Shown: positions 37,157 to 45,601 of the stretch, piece by piece
Layout of the letters: each line of letters opens with the position of its first letter
How positions within the stretch are numbered: position 1 is the stretch's first letter
Assembly (NCBI GenBank): GCA_022600195.1
Contig: JAHZKX010000057.1
Span: 124,001-188,000 of the forward strand
DNA from: Planctomycetota bacterium
Lineage (GTDB): Bacteria > Planctomycetota > Planctomycetia > Planctomycetales > Planctomycetaceae
Direction of reading: 5' to 3'
Length of the DNA stretch: 64,000 bases
Position numbers and translations under genes: made by a program
The notes under the pieces: generated by a model
What the model was told of the DNA's origin: nothing
The model's input: the letters and a program-made list of their open reading frames with translations, nothing else
Database searches by the model: none

Positions 37157-38752
37157 TTACTGAATAGGCTTGTTTCTTAAAAGAACCACCGAACGACCGT
37201 CTTTATATCCCACGCGCCATTCTCCATCACGTTCCAGCAGACGTAACAGATTGTTTCGGCGAGGCAAATCTAACACGATTGTGTTGACTCCATATCGCTC
37301 TAACAGTTCATCTCCATCACTACCCAGATTGATAATACGTAAATAATGATTCCACACTTCTTGTGGCAGCAAATGCACATGAGAATTCACAAATACGGAG
37401 GCCTGCGCTGGGCCTTCCCATACCAGATAGTCGCCGAGTTCCATCGAATTGAAAAGCTGACCTTCAATTTTCTTTTCTTTCAGATAGTTCACTGCACCGA
37501 TGGGTGTTGACCCCGATACACTTTTCTCATAATCAACCTGCTTCCCATGCAGAATTTCCGATCCGATGGGAGTAATCGCAAAACATATCCAGATCACACC
37601 AACTGAAACAACTGACCATTTCCCTGCGTAGTGAACTTCGTCCTCTTCATTCTGCTCTGTCCATCGCTTGAGTTTATGCCCCCAGATAGCCGCACCATGG
37701 ATCGCCAGATAATAAGCGGCAACCGGTGCCCACCAGATAATCATTCGCGAACTCCAGAGAGCCGCTGTTCCCAGACCAACCAGAATCAAAACTTCCGCAG
37801 TCGAAATCCTCCGGGGAGTGAGCCGACAGGCAATCACAATCAGTAGCCCCAACAAAGCAGCCGCCTTTCCCTGATACATGCGTAACGTCAATGGGTTCCA
37901 CTCGATCAATTCAGACAGATTCGCATTGGCTGAGAAAGCAAATACTTCAGTATATAATTGCAGACCATAAGGATTCACCAGCACCGCAATCGCAGATAAC
38001 TCAAGCAGTAAGAAATAGCGTCGGGTCACAGTGTCTCGAAACATCGCTTTCCAGGAACCGGATTTTCTTCCTACATCCAGGGCACGTCCGACGAGGAAAC
38101 AGCCAATCAACCCCAGTCCAACGGGAAACGAACCATGCAGATTTGCCCAGAGAACAAAGAGTCCGGTAATCAAAAACCAATAAGAACTCCGCCACTTTCG
38201 CGCATTGAGAACGGTAAACAGCAATACAAAACAGAGTAATCCTGCCAACTGAGGTCGGACAATTCCCAACTGCTTCCAGTCGCATAACAAAAACCCTGTC
38301 ACACATATCAGCCCCCAGAGAAAACTGTCTGTTCGTTTTTGAGCACGGTAAAGCAGCAATCCCATGCACATGGTAATCGCAGCCGCATACAGAAACTTGA
38401 TCCCAGCCACTCCAAATAACTGATAGGATTGAAAACCAAATACCTGGCTTAACCAGGCAGTATCAATGAAGGGAATTCCTGACGAAAGCGGAACCAAGGG
38501 TTCAAAATCCGGAATACTACCCGTTTCCCAAATCAATTTCCCATATGCCAGATGCCCCCAGATATCGGTATGCCAAAGGGGCATTGAGCTGAACAGCAAA
38601 AAAGCGAGAGCCAGAATACACACCGTGAAGAATGTGTATCGCGATACGCGAAGCGCTTCTGGAAAGCGATCGACCAGGATCAACTCCGCAGAGTCATCTT
38701 CGACAGGATTCTCATTTGTAGATTCGTTTTGGTTTTCCAAAGTAGTAGCCAT
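37157..38752 (-). CDS. polytopic membrane protein, GT-C-like
   Basis: A 531-residue integral membrane protein. Residues ~35-400 contain about ten hydrophobic helices (e.g. YTFFTVCILALAFLLFS, LAGLLCFVLLFTVL, AALLGLLIVIACRL). The last ~120 residues are soluble (GAVNYLKEKKIEGQLFNSMELGDYLVWEGP ... NTIVLDLPRRNNLLRLL). An early extracytoplasmic loop contains DIWGHLAYGKLIWE, where GT-C glycosyltransferases often keep acidic residues. The layout of many helices plus a C-terminal soluble domain resembles GT-C fold enzymes that use lipid-linked sugars, but no signature proves activity. It is upstream of the unrecognised membrane-anchored gene on the same strand. Confidence 0.7.
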   Translation of the reverse strand: MATTLENQNESTNENPVEDDSAELILVDRFPEALRVSRYTFFTVCILALAFLLFSSMPLWHTDIWGHLAYGKLIWETGSIPDFEPLVPLSSGIPFIDTAWLSQVFGFQSYQLFGVAGIKFLYAAAITMCMGLLLYRAQKRTDSFLWGLICVTGFLLCDWKQLGIVRPQLAGLLCFVLLFTVLNARKWRSSYWFLITGLFVLWANLHGSFPVGLGLIGCFLVGRALDVGRKSGSWKAMFRDTVTRRYFLLLELSAIAVLVNPYGLQLYTEVFAFSANANLSELIEWNPLTLRMYQGKAAALLGLLIVIACRLTPRRISTAEVLILVGLGTAALWSSRMIIWWAPVAAYYLAIHGAAIWGHKLKRWTEQNEEDEVHYAGKWSVVSVGVIWICFAITPIGSEILHGKQVDYEKSVSGSTPIGAVNYLKEKKIEGQLFNSMELGDYLVWEGPAQASVFVNSHVHLLPQEVWNHYLRIINLGSDGDELLERYGVNTIVLDLPRRNNLLRLLERDGEWRVGYKDGRSVVLLRNKPIQ

Positions 38753-39050
38753 TTTAAACAGATCAATACCAGGGAGAATGATGAAATATCATATGCTGTT
38801 TAGTAGTGTCAAACGAGATCGATAAAACATTTCTCGTAGTTTTTCAGAGGAATCAGAGATGATTCGATTCCTGAATCTTATAGACAGCGCAGCATCACAA
38901 TAGAGTTATCTATAGACAGGGTAGTTCAAGCTCTCGTGCTGAGTAAAAATCACTTACTCGATTCGTGTGTGTTGATGAAATTCAACAATCACACAGAACT
39001 TTTAAAGCAAAAATAACAATTATATCGATATTAGCGGTAACGCTTAAGAG
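38753..39050. other. intergenic region upstream of the polytopic gene
   Basis: 298 bases between two minus-strand genes: downstream of the rhomboid gene and upstream of the polytopic membrane protein. The sequence is AT-rich. I see no hairpin followed by a T tract, no repeat and no convincing small gene. Confidence 0.4.
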
Positions 39051-40322
39051 TCAGAGAGTGACCCCCTCGACGGCACTATGCGGGGAACCGGGATCGACGG
39101 GAGGAGCAAATAAATCGCTGGGCTTGATCGGCTTTGTCTGTCCATTTGATTCGCGCAAAAAGAGCAATTCCTCTTCTGTAGTCGACTGGTGATTCCCTGG
39201 CAAGGGTACATCCGCCTGAGCAATCGTCGCTCGATTCAGATCCAGACGCTCAAACCAGGCATCAGATTCACTGCCAAAAATGTCCATCACAATTTTTACC
39301 GCTTTCTCTTTTTGCTCGTCTGAACGAAACTGCCTCCAGATTAACCGGGCAATTTGTACCCCTTTATCATACGAACGATTATTGTTCAGAGCATTCAAAA
39401 TAATTTCCCAGGAACGAAAAGGTGTTTCATCAGTTTGGAAAAAACTTAATGCCAGTTCGGCTCCAATTTTTGGCTCGCCGGGAGACAGCTCGATCCCTTT
39501 CTGCAAATAGACAATACGTTGATTAAGATTCTTTTCATGCCGCGCCAGATACCAGTAATATTTACCATTCCAGACAGGATGACAAATTAAATAAGTAGCA
39601 GGTATGATTAATAACTGCGAGAAAACAAATGAAACCCGTATCATTACCGCAAATCGTGAATGATTGGTTAAAACGGCTCCCGTGATCAAACCATAAAACA
39701 ATCCCGTAAAATGAGCCGCATTGGCAATATGCAGAATATCAAATTGCGTCAACACAATACATAACACCAGCCAACCCATTCCCCAGGTGATCTCGCGCTC
39801 GGTAAATTCTTCTGCAATCTGAGGATTGATTCTCCTGAGCATGATCAGCACCCCAAACATCGCACAGGCGCCCCCCGACAGTCCCACTGGATAATGATCC
39901 AGATAATATTCTGGCAGAAACGATATAAACGTCGCCAGGATCAGAAAGCCCGCATAGAGCCAGGAACGAAAAGCAGGTTCAATCAATCGACCCAGATAGC
40001 CAATGGCAAGGCAATTCATCACAAGATGCAACAGACCACCATGGTGAAACCCGCTAATCAGAATCCGCCACCATTCCCCCGCCCATAAATCAAAGGGGCC
40101 TCCTGTAGGATAGGCATCCTCTTTAATTAAAGGGCGGTCATGTACGAAAACCAGAGGCTGAACTGCGCCCAGTTTCCATAACGCATCATCAAACGCCTCT
40201 TCACCATAGGACGAATTGTTCACCCGATAAATCTGAACTGCGATAAATAATCCCATTGCCACAGCGATATAAGCTGCGGTAACGGGATATTTTGAACAGA
40301 TTTTTCGTAAGGTATGAAACAT
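39051..40322 (-). CDS. rhomboid-family intramembrane serine protease with C-terminal extension
   Basis: A 423-residue membrane protease. The rhomboid core has the loop-1 Trp-Arg (EWWRILISGFHHGGLLHLVMNCLAIGYLG), the catalytic Ser149 in GLSGG and the catalytic His204 in NAAHFTGLFYG, with six to seven membrane helices up to ~residue 250. Asn103 in HLVMN matches the oxyanion-hole Asn of the family. Residues ~260-423 form a soluble tail with TPR-like helices (YLARHEKNLNQRIVYLQKGIEL, EPKIGAELALSFFQTDE) and a Pro-rich end. It cleaves membrane-spanning substrates within the bilayer; the substrate is unknown. rodA lies divergently, 190 bp away. Confidence 0.93.
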   Translation of the reverse strand: MFHTLRKICSKYPVTAAYIAVAMGLFIAVQIYRVNNSSYGEEAFDDALWKLGAVQPLVFVHDRPLIKEDAYPTGGPFDLWAGEWWRILISGFHHGGLLHLVMNCLAIGYLGRLIEPAFRSWLYAGFLILATFISFLPEYYLDHYPVGLSGGACAMFGVLIMLRRINPQIAEEFTEREITWGMGWLVLCIVLTQFDILHIANAAHFTGLFYGLITGAVLTNHSRFAVMIRVSFVFSQLLIIPATYLICHPVWNGKYYWYLARHEKNLNQRIVYLQKGIELSPGEPKIGAELALSFFQTDETPFRSWEIILNALNNNRSYDKGVQIARLIWRQFRSDEQKEKAVKIVMDIFGSESDAWFERLDLNRATIAQADVPLPGNHQSTTEEELLFLRESNGQTKPIKPSDLFAPPVDPGSPHSAVEGVTL

Positions 40323-40512
40323 GGAATTAAGTTCAATATACGATGCTGGTTTGTTCCTTCAGCCAAAGAATAGCTGATTGCTCCCGGTTTGACACCACTA
40401 AAAGAATTCAGCAGCGGGGAAGTTCGAGAAAAAAGATTTCTCTTTCCCAAATACTGATTTTACGATACAAAACGCTATCAAATTTCTTAATCCATGCCTT
40501 TAAGACGCAAAA

Positions 40513-41631
40513 ATGCTTCATACCGGCTTTAACAGAATCCCCTGGTCAATTCTCTGCTGTATCCTGCTACTGATGGGATGCGGTCTGGCGGGAATTGCGC
40601 GCGGAGACGAATTGGCAGGTCAGGGATATTATTTCCAAAGACAATGTATCTGGATTTTCATCTCGCTCGTGGCACTGTGCGGCACGATACTGGTTCCTTA
40701 CCGAAATTTACGTGGCATCAGTTATCCACTGTTTCTGTGCACGCTGGTATTTCTTGTAGCCGTCTTTTTTATTCCCGCAGTGAATGGTTCTCAGCGCTGG
40801 ATCCCATTAGGTTTTTTCAAATTTCAACCATCAGAACTGGCCAAAATCACTTACATCCTGGCATTAGCACATTATCTGATGTACCGAAATAACTTCAGGC
40901 GTATTCCAGGACTCATCATTCCGTTTATTTTGACATGCATTCCTGTCTTTTTAATTCTACGTGAACCCGACCTGGGGACCTCGCTCTTATTTTTTCCGAT
41001 CCTGTTTGCGATGCTGTTTTCCGCAGGAGCTCGACCACGACACCTCATTACAATCCTCATTCTCGGAATCTGTACATTGCCCCTGCTTTGGCTGGAGATG
41101 AACCCCGAACAAAAATCGAGAATCGTGGCCTTATTCACGCAGCAGGATGGAGGGGAGTTACCCAAAGGGGATGGCTACCATCTATACCAGTCCAAACAGA
41201 TGCTCGCACTGGGTGGCATCTGGGGAAGTGAAATCGCAGGCATGCCCGTGGATGACCCGGCCGCCTATCACCTCCCCGCAGGACGCACCGATTTTATCTT
41301 CTGTCTGGTCGGTGAACGTTATGGCATCGTTGGCTGCCTCTTCGCATTAGCTGTCTTTACTTTTTTGTTTATTCGAGGCTTACAAATCGCTACTGCTACT
41401 CGAGAACCATTTGGCAGACTCGTTGCAGTGGGAATCGTCACACTGCTGGCCTCACAGACCATTATTAATACTGGTATGACCGTCGGATTGATGCCCATCA
41501 CAGGCATGACTCTTCCATTAATGAGTTATGGTGGCACCAGTATGTTGAGCACTTGTCTGGCACTGGGATTGTTGATCAATATCTGTATGCATCCAGGTTA
41601 CGAAATGAATGCCGAACCATTTCGGTTCTAA
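40513..41631 (+). CDS. rodA: SEDS-family peptidoglycan polymerase, RodA-type
   Basis: A 372-residue membrane protein of the SEDS (FtsW/RodA/SpoVE) family, which polymerises lipid II into glycan strands together with a class B penicillin-binding protein. Nine to ten helices are visible. Hallmarks are RWIPLGFFKFQPSELAKI near the first third, REPDLGTSLLFFPILFAML with the conserved Asp of the catalytic loop, a long extracytoplasmic loop (residues ~190-250), GRTDFIFCLVGERYGIVGCL and the C-terminal TLPLMSYGGTSMLSTCLALGLLINI. RodA rather than FtsW is preferred for the length and the GTDF/GRTDF motif. No mreBCD or penicillin-binding-protein gene is next to it. Confidence 0.9.
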   Translation: MLHTGFNRIPWSILCCILLLMGCGLAGIARGDELAGQGYYFQRQCIWIFISLVALCGTILVPYRNLRGISYPLFLCTLVFLVAVFFIPAVNGSQRWIPLGFFKFQPSELAKITYILALAHYLMYRNNFRRIPGLIIPFILTCIPVFLILREPDLGTSLLFFPILFAMLFSAGARPRHLITILILGICTLPLLWLEMNPEQKSRIVALFTQQDGGELPKGDGYHLYQSKQMLALGGIWGSEIAGMPVDDPAAYHLPAGRTDFIFCLVGERYGIVGCLFALAVFTFLFIRGLQIATATREPFGRLVAVGIVTLLASQTIINTGMTVGLMPITGMTLPLMSYGGTSMLSTCLALGLLINICMHPGYEMNAEPFRF

Positions 41632-41939
41632 TGCCTCTATAAAGCGCATCCCAATTGACCATTGCGTCGTTCATTTTATGATACTCGATTCAATTGGTCT
41701 TGGAGACGCTACAGTAAACCTGGACACAGGCTTACAATTGAGAGCCGCTCGAAATAATTTCTTACCACAGATTTCCGAGATCAGTTTTCAATTGAAAAAA
41801 GACTCCGAATCAGGCCATGACACAATATAGTCACACGTACACGTTTTCCGCAATTTCAATGCAGATACAATAAGAGAGAATTGAATCCACGTTTACCTGC
41901 AATGTAGATACATCCTTTTAGAGCTCATAGAAACAGCCC
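41632..41939. other. intergenic region carrying repeat copy B
   Basis: 308 bases between rodA and the PLP decarboxylase gene, same strand. The first third is repeat copy B (41637-41732). The remainder has no recognisable gene or RNA and probably contains the promoter of the decarboxylase gene. Confidence 0.5.
41637..41732 (+). repeat. dispersed ~94-bp intergenic repeat, copy B
   Basis: Same orientation as copies A and C. It begins CTATAAAGCGCATCCC, contains ATACTCGATTCAATTGG and ends with the conserved block TTGGAGACGCTACAGTAAAC up to CACAGGCT. It starts 6 bp after the rodA stop codon. The 5' half diverges more than the 3' half between copies. Confidence 0.85.
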
Positions 41940-43499
41940 ATGGTTATAACAGACTCCAAATTTGCATCCGCGCGAACCAGAATTCAGGCCGCATACTCTC
42001 CTGACTTATTATCCGCCGCCGGTCAGACTTTAACGGAGTTACTCACAACACATGCGCGATCAATGGAGAATGAAGAAAGTAAAGTTTTAAACTGGAATCA
42101 CCCCGTTGATAATATTCAATCTGCTCTGCATGAGTTGAATCAAAACTTCAATACAGACTCGACTGAACCCCCTCTGCAAAAACGGGTTCAGAAATTCCAG
42201 GAACTCGTTCAATTGATCCTGGACAAAGGCCACAATTTACAAAATCCCCGCTACATCGGGCATCAGGTTCCCGCCTCTATTCCCCTGGCCGGATTGTTTG
42301 ACACGATTACGTCTGTCACGAATCAGGTGATGGCTGTTTATGAGATGGGTCCGTGGGCAACAGCGGTAGAACTAGCGTTAATCGAACTGATTGGAAAAGA
42401 AATTGGATTCACAGCCGGCGAGTTTTCAGGCCTCGTCACTCATGGTGGCTCACTGGCAAACTTGACTGGAATCTTAGCCGCACGTAATCTGGCATGCCCG
42501 GAAATCGGAACTTCAGGACCGCAGGCACAACTGAATTCGACACCAGTAATCCTCGTCTCCAGCGACGCACATTACAGTGTGATGCGATCCGCGGGCATTC
42601 TGGGAATTGGCACCGAAAATATTATGAAAGTCCCACTCGACCAGAAACGGAGAATGAACCCGCTTGCATTAAAAGACATGATTCTGAAGTGCAGAAATCA
42701 AAATAAAAAGATTATTGCAGTCATCGCCTGTGCCTGTGCCACACCCATTGGCGCCTTTGATCCGTTGAATGAAATTGCAGACTTATGTGAATTATATCAA
42801 ATCTGGCTACATGTTGATGCAGCTCATGGCGGACCAGCCTGTTTTTCTCAACAGCACCAACATCTTATCGCAGGACTGCATCGGGCAGACAGTGTTGTGT
42901 TTGATGCTCATAAAATGATGTTTATGCCTGCCCTGACGGCATTTCTGTTTTTTAAAAATAAAGCACATCAATTTACTGCATTCCAACAAGAGGCTCCGTA
43001 TCTGTTTGATCCTTCTGCTCCTGAAATTGCCGACTATGATTTGGGATTAAGAACCATTGAATGCACCAAACGCGCAAATAGTTATACTCTATGGGGAATC
43101 TGGTCACTGTTTGGGAAACAACTCTTTGCTGACCTGGTGGATGTCACATTCGAAACCGCCCGCGAGTTCCACTCCCTGCTTTTGCAAACCACTGACTTTG
43201 AACCGCTCCACAAGCCGGAATGCAATATTGTAGTCTTTCGCTACCAACCTGACTGGTTGAAGACATTACACAGGGAACAACAGAACCTGTTTCATTTTCA
43301 ATTAAGAAGGACCATCATTGAATCGGGAGAATTTTATATTGTGCATTCTGTACTTGATGAACAGGCGGCTTTTCGTATCACTGTCATGAATCCACTCACC
43401 ACAAAAGCACACCTCATACGACTTCTGGACACGATTCGTCAAAAAGGGAGTGAATTACGGAAATCTTTTCCCGCTAAGCTCCAGACGGATCACTGTTAA
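41940..43499 (+). CDS. PLP-dependent group II decarboxylase family protein
   Basis: A 519-residue pyridoxal-phosphate enzyme of the aromatic-amino-acid/glutamate/diaminobutyrate decarboxylase family. Visible features are the substrate-loop region NPRYIGHQVPASIPLAG, the cofactor-binding GLVTHGGSLANLTGILAAR, the ring-stacking/phosphate segment VSSDAHYSVMRSAGILG, the Asp in WLHVDAAHGG that binds the pyridine nitrogen, and the Schiff-base Lys325 in FDAHKMMF. The length is normal for the family. Which amino acid is used cannot be decided: L-2,4-diaminobutyrate, tyrosine and glutamate decarboxylases are alternatives. It stands alone between repeat copy B and the Lys-rich gene. Confidence 0.88.
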   Translation: MVITDSKFASARTRIQAAYSPDLLSAAGQTLTELLTTHARSMENEESKVLNWNHPVDNIQSALHELNQNFNTDSTEPPLQKRVQKFQELVQLILDKGHNLQNPRYIGHQVPASIPLAGLFDTITSVTNQVMAVYEMGPWATAVELALIELIGKEIGFTAGEFSGLVTHGGSLANLTGILAARNLACPEIGTSGPQAQLNSTPVILVSSDAHYSVMRSAGILGIGTENIMKVPLDQKRRMNPLALKDMILKCRNQNKKIIAVIACACATPIGAFDPLNEIADLCELYQIWLHVDAAHGGPACFSQQHQHLIAGLHRADSVVFDAHKMMFMPALTAFLFFKNKAHQFTAFQQEAPYLFDPSAPEIADYDLGLRTIECTKRANSYTLWGIWSLFGKQLFADLVDVTFETAREFHSLLLQTTDFEPLHKPECNIVVFRYQPDWLKTLHREQQNLFHFQLRRTIIESGEFYIVHSVLDEQAAFRITVMNPLTTKAHLIRLLDTIRQKGSELRKSFPAKLQTDHC

Positions 43500-43655
43500 G
43501 AGACTTGACAATTACCGGATAGATCGAAAGAATCATCGCACAGAAAACGACATTGCCATTTTCAATTGTTATACTGGCTTTTTGACGTTGTTTTAAAGAG
43601 TGTTTCATTTAAGATTTTTCAGCTGATTTTAGAGACTTAACGGAGAAGTGAAAAT

Positions 43656-43919
43656 ATGAGTGGCCCCATTGTTCGTACAGGTACTACCCCACAGTTCTGG
43701 GAAAATTACGATAAAATCTTTGGCGATACTCCTAAAAAAGGTAAGAAAAAGAAAGCCGCGACCAAAAAAAAGACAGCCAAAAAAGGGACAGCAAAAAAGA
43801 AAGCTGCAAAAAAAGCCCCTGCTAAGAAATCACCTGCCAAAAAAGTAACGGCCGCAAAAGCAGCAAAAAAGAAAACGACAAAAAAGAAAACGGCGAAAAA
43901 GAAATCCAGAAAAAAATAA
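43656..43919 (+). CDS. Lys/Ala-rich histone-H1-like DNA-binding tail protein
   Basis: An 87-residue protein. The first ~24 residues (IVRTGTTPQFWENYDKIFG) form a short conserved-looking head with an aromatic FWENYDKIF core. The remainder is almost entirely Lys, Ala, Pro and Thr in KKxA / AKK repeats like the C-terminal tail of histone H1 and bacterial HC1/AlgP-type proteins. Such tails bind DNA non-specifically and compact it. GGAG lies upstream of the ATG. Planctomycetes have condensed nucleoids, and small Lys-rich proteins of this kind are common in them. Nucleic-acid binding is a strong inference from composition; the specific role of the head is unknown. Confidence 0.85.
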   Translation: MSGPIVRTGTTPQFWENYDKIFGDTPKKGKKKKAATKKKTAKKGTAKKKAAKKAPAKKSPAKKVTAAKAAKKKTTKKKTAKKKSRKK

Positions 43920-43994
43920 CCCGCTTCGAGAACGTACTTTTCCACGACGTTCTCTCCAGTTTACTTCTATGGCTTAACAAGGTGCTCAAGTTCA

Positions 43995-45587
43995 GTGAAT
44001 CCTGAATCCACAGCTTCTAAAATCACGCCTCAAGCCATTCTTATCATTTTGTTGATCGGCGGTTCTTTTGCCGCTGACTCGTTTCTTCGCTTCCCCATTC
44101 CCGGAACAAATGAACCACACTACCTTTCTAAAGCCAAACATTTCTGGACCCCACAGTGGTGTTCCGGTGATTTTTTCCTGGAATCTTCCAACGCGCATGC
44201 CTTTTTTTATCAGACAATAGGCAGCGTGACACAATGGCTTTCATTACACAATACGGCGATTCTCGGAAGGTTAACTGGATTTCTACTATTGGCAATCGGC
44301 TGGTTTCGGCTCATCCGGGTTTTGGTTCCCGGAATCTGGTCTCCTCTGATTTCTGTCTGGATCTATCTCGGAATCGCGGCCATAGGAAACTTTTCTGGTG
44401 AATGGATTATCGGAGGCGTAGAGTCCAAAGTATTTGCCTATAGTTTTCTTTTTCTGTCACTGGCGAATGCATGTGATCAGAACTGGAATCGCTCTGCAAT
44501 CTATGCAGGGCTGACCATCAGCGCGCATCCCGTCGTGGGAATTTGGGCCATCCTTTGCGAAGGATTCGCGATTATCAGCCACTGGTTTCTTTACAAATCC
44601 TCTCGCAATAAAATCACGCTTCACCAGTTTATTAAAACCGCAATTCCCGCAGGTGGACTACTGATTCTCTGCGCCCTTCCCGGGTTAATTCCTTCACTGG
44701 AACTCTTGATTCAAGGTGACGCACAAGACAAATTCGCAGCAAACTATATTCAAGTCTTCTACCGTATCAAACATCACCTTGATCCGATGGACTTTCATTT
44801 CAGTAGTTATTTACTATATGCGATGCTTCTGGGAATCTGGTTGCTTTTACGACGAAATGAAAGTCCTACGTTCGCCAATCGTTTTTTTCTGTTCTTTATC
44901 GCAGGAACCTTCGGCTTGGCATGCATTGGTCTCTTATTAGGAGCAGGACCACGCCCGGCCAGCGAAATGCCCTTATATGCTTTTCGGATGTCACTTTTAA
45001 AGTTTTATCCGTTTCGTCTGTTTGACGCCTTGCTTCCTCTGGCCGTCTCTGTTTCGATTCTGATTTCGATTCATCAACGATTCCTTGACACTCGAGATTC
45101 AGTTGCAAAGCCGCACCGATTCTCAGAATCATCTAAGAATGCAATCATCGTCATACTCAGCCTGGGGCTTTTTACATCCGTGCTCTATTCGGCCTGGCTG
45201 GTTCCCCCAATCCACAAAATGTCTCCCGCGCAACGAAAAGACTGGATTGATGCCTGTCACTGGGTGAATCTGCATTCTCCCCAAACAGCCCTATTTTTAA
45301 CGCCCGTGCATGAATCAGACTTCAAATGGTATGCACAAAGACCGGAATACGTCACCTTTAAAGACTGTCCCCAGGATGCCAGTGGAGTTGTAGAATGGAA
45401 TCGACGTCTAAAATACCTACGAAAATGGGGACAGGAATACTATAATGAAGGCTTTGATGACCGCGCCTTAAGTACACTCAAACAAAAAACAAACATCACA
45501 CATTTGCTTGTAAAACGGCTCGGACCCTTTACAACAATCAAACCCATTTATCAAAATCAAACTTATAAAGTCTACAAACTTCCCTGA
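43995..45587 (+). CDS. polytopic membrane protein (DUF6798-like), unrecognised function
   Basis: A 530-residue membrane protein with about ten helices between residues 12 and 400 (e.g. ILIILLIGGSFAADSFL, LISVWIYLGIAAIGNFSGEWIIGG, FLFFIAGTFGLACIGLLLGAG) and a soluble C-terminal ~130 residues (DWIDACHWVNLHSPQTALFLTPVHESDFKWYAQRP ... THLLVKRLGP). The design, with polytopic N-terminal part and soluble C-terminal part, resembles the protein at 37157-38752 and GT-C-like planctomycete families. The DUF assignment is from memory of similar proteins and needs a profile search. GTG start. The next gene starts 14 bp after its stop, so the two are likely co-transcribed. Confidence 0.7.
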   Translation: MNPESTASKITPQAILIILLIGGSFAADSFLRFPIPGTNEPHYLSKAKHFWTPQWCSGDFFLESSNAHAFFYQTIGSVTQWLSLHNTAILGRLTGFLLLAIGWFRLIRVLVPGIWSPLISVWIYLGIAAIGNFSGEWIIGGVESKVFAYSFLFLSLANACDQNWNRSAIYAGLTISAHPVVGIWAILCEGFAIISHWFLYKSSRNKITLHQFIKTAIPAGGLLILCALPGLIPSLELLIQGDAQDKFAANYIQVFYRIKHHLDPMDFHFSSYLLYAMLLGIWLLLRRNESPTFANRFFLFFIAGTFGLACIGLLLGAGPRPASEMPLYAFRMSLLKFYPFRLFDALLPLAVSVSILISIHQRFLDTRDSVAKPHRFSESSKNAIIVILSLGLFTSVLYSAWLVPPIHKMSPAQRKDWIDACHWVNLHSPQTALFLTPVHESDFKWYAQRPEYVTFKDCPQDASGVVEWNRRLKYLRKWGQEYYNEGFDDRALSTLKQKTNITHLLVKRLGPFTTIKPIYQNQTYKVYKLP

Positions 45588-45601
45588 ACACCTTCCTCCA
45601 A

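Noticed and set aside
43706-43945. Phe/Ala-rich open frame opposite the Lys-rich gene
   Set aside because: It is the antisense image of AAA/AAG Lys codons (TTT/CTT read as Phe/Leu); no independent evidence.
43928-43954. Hairpin GAGAACGT/ACGTTCTC after the Lys-rich gene as terminator
   Set aside because: The stem is perfect (8 bp) but is not followed by a T tract on either strand, so termination is not supported.
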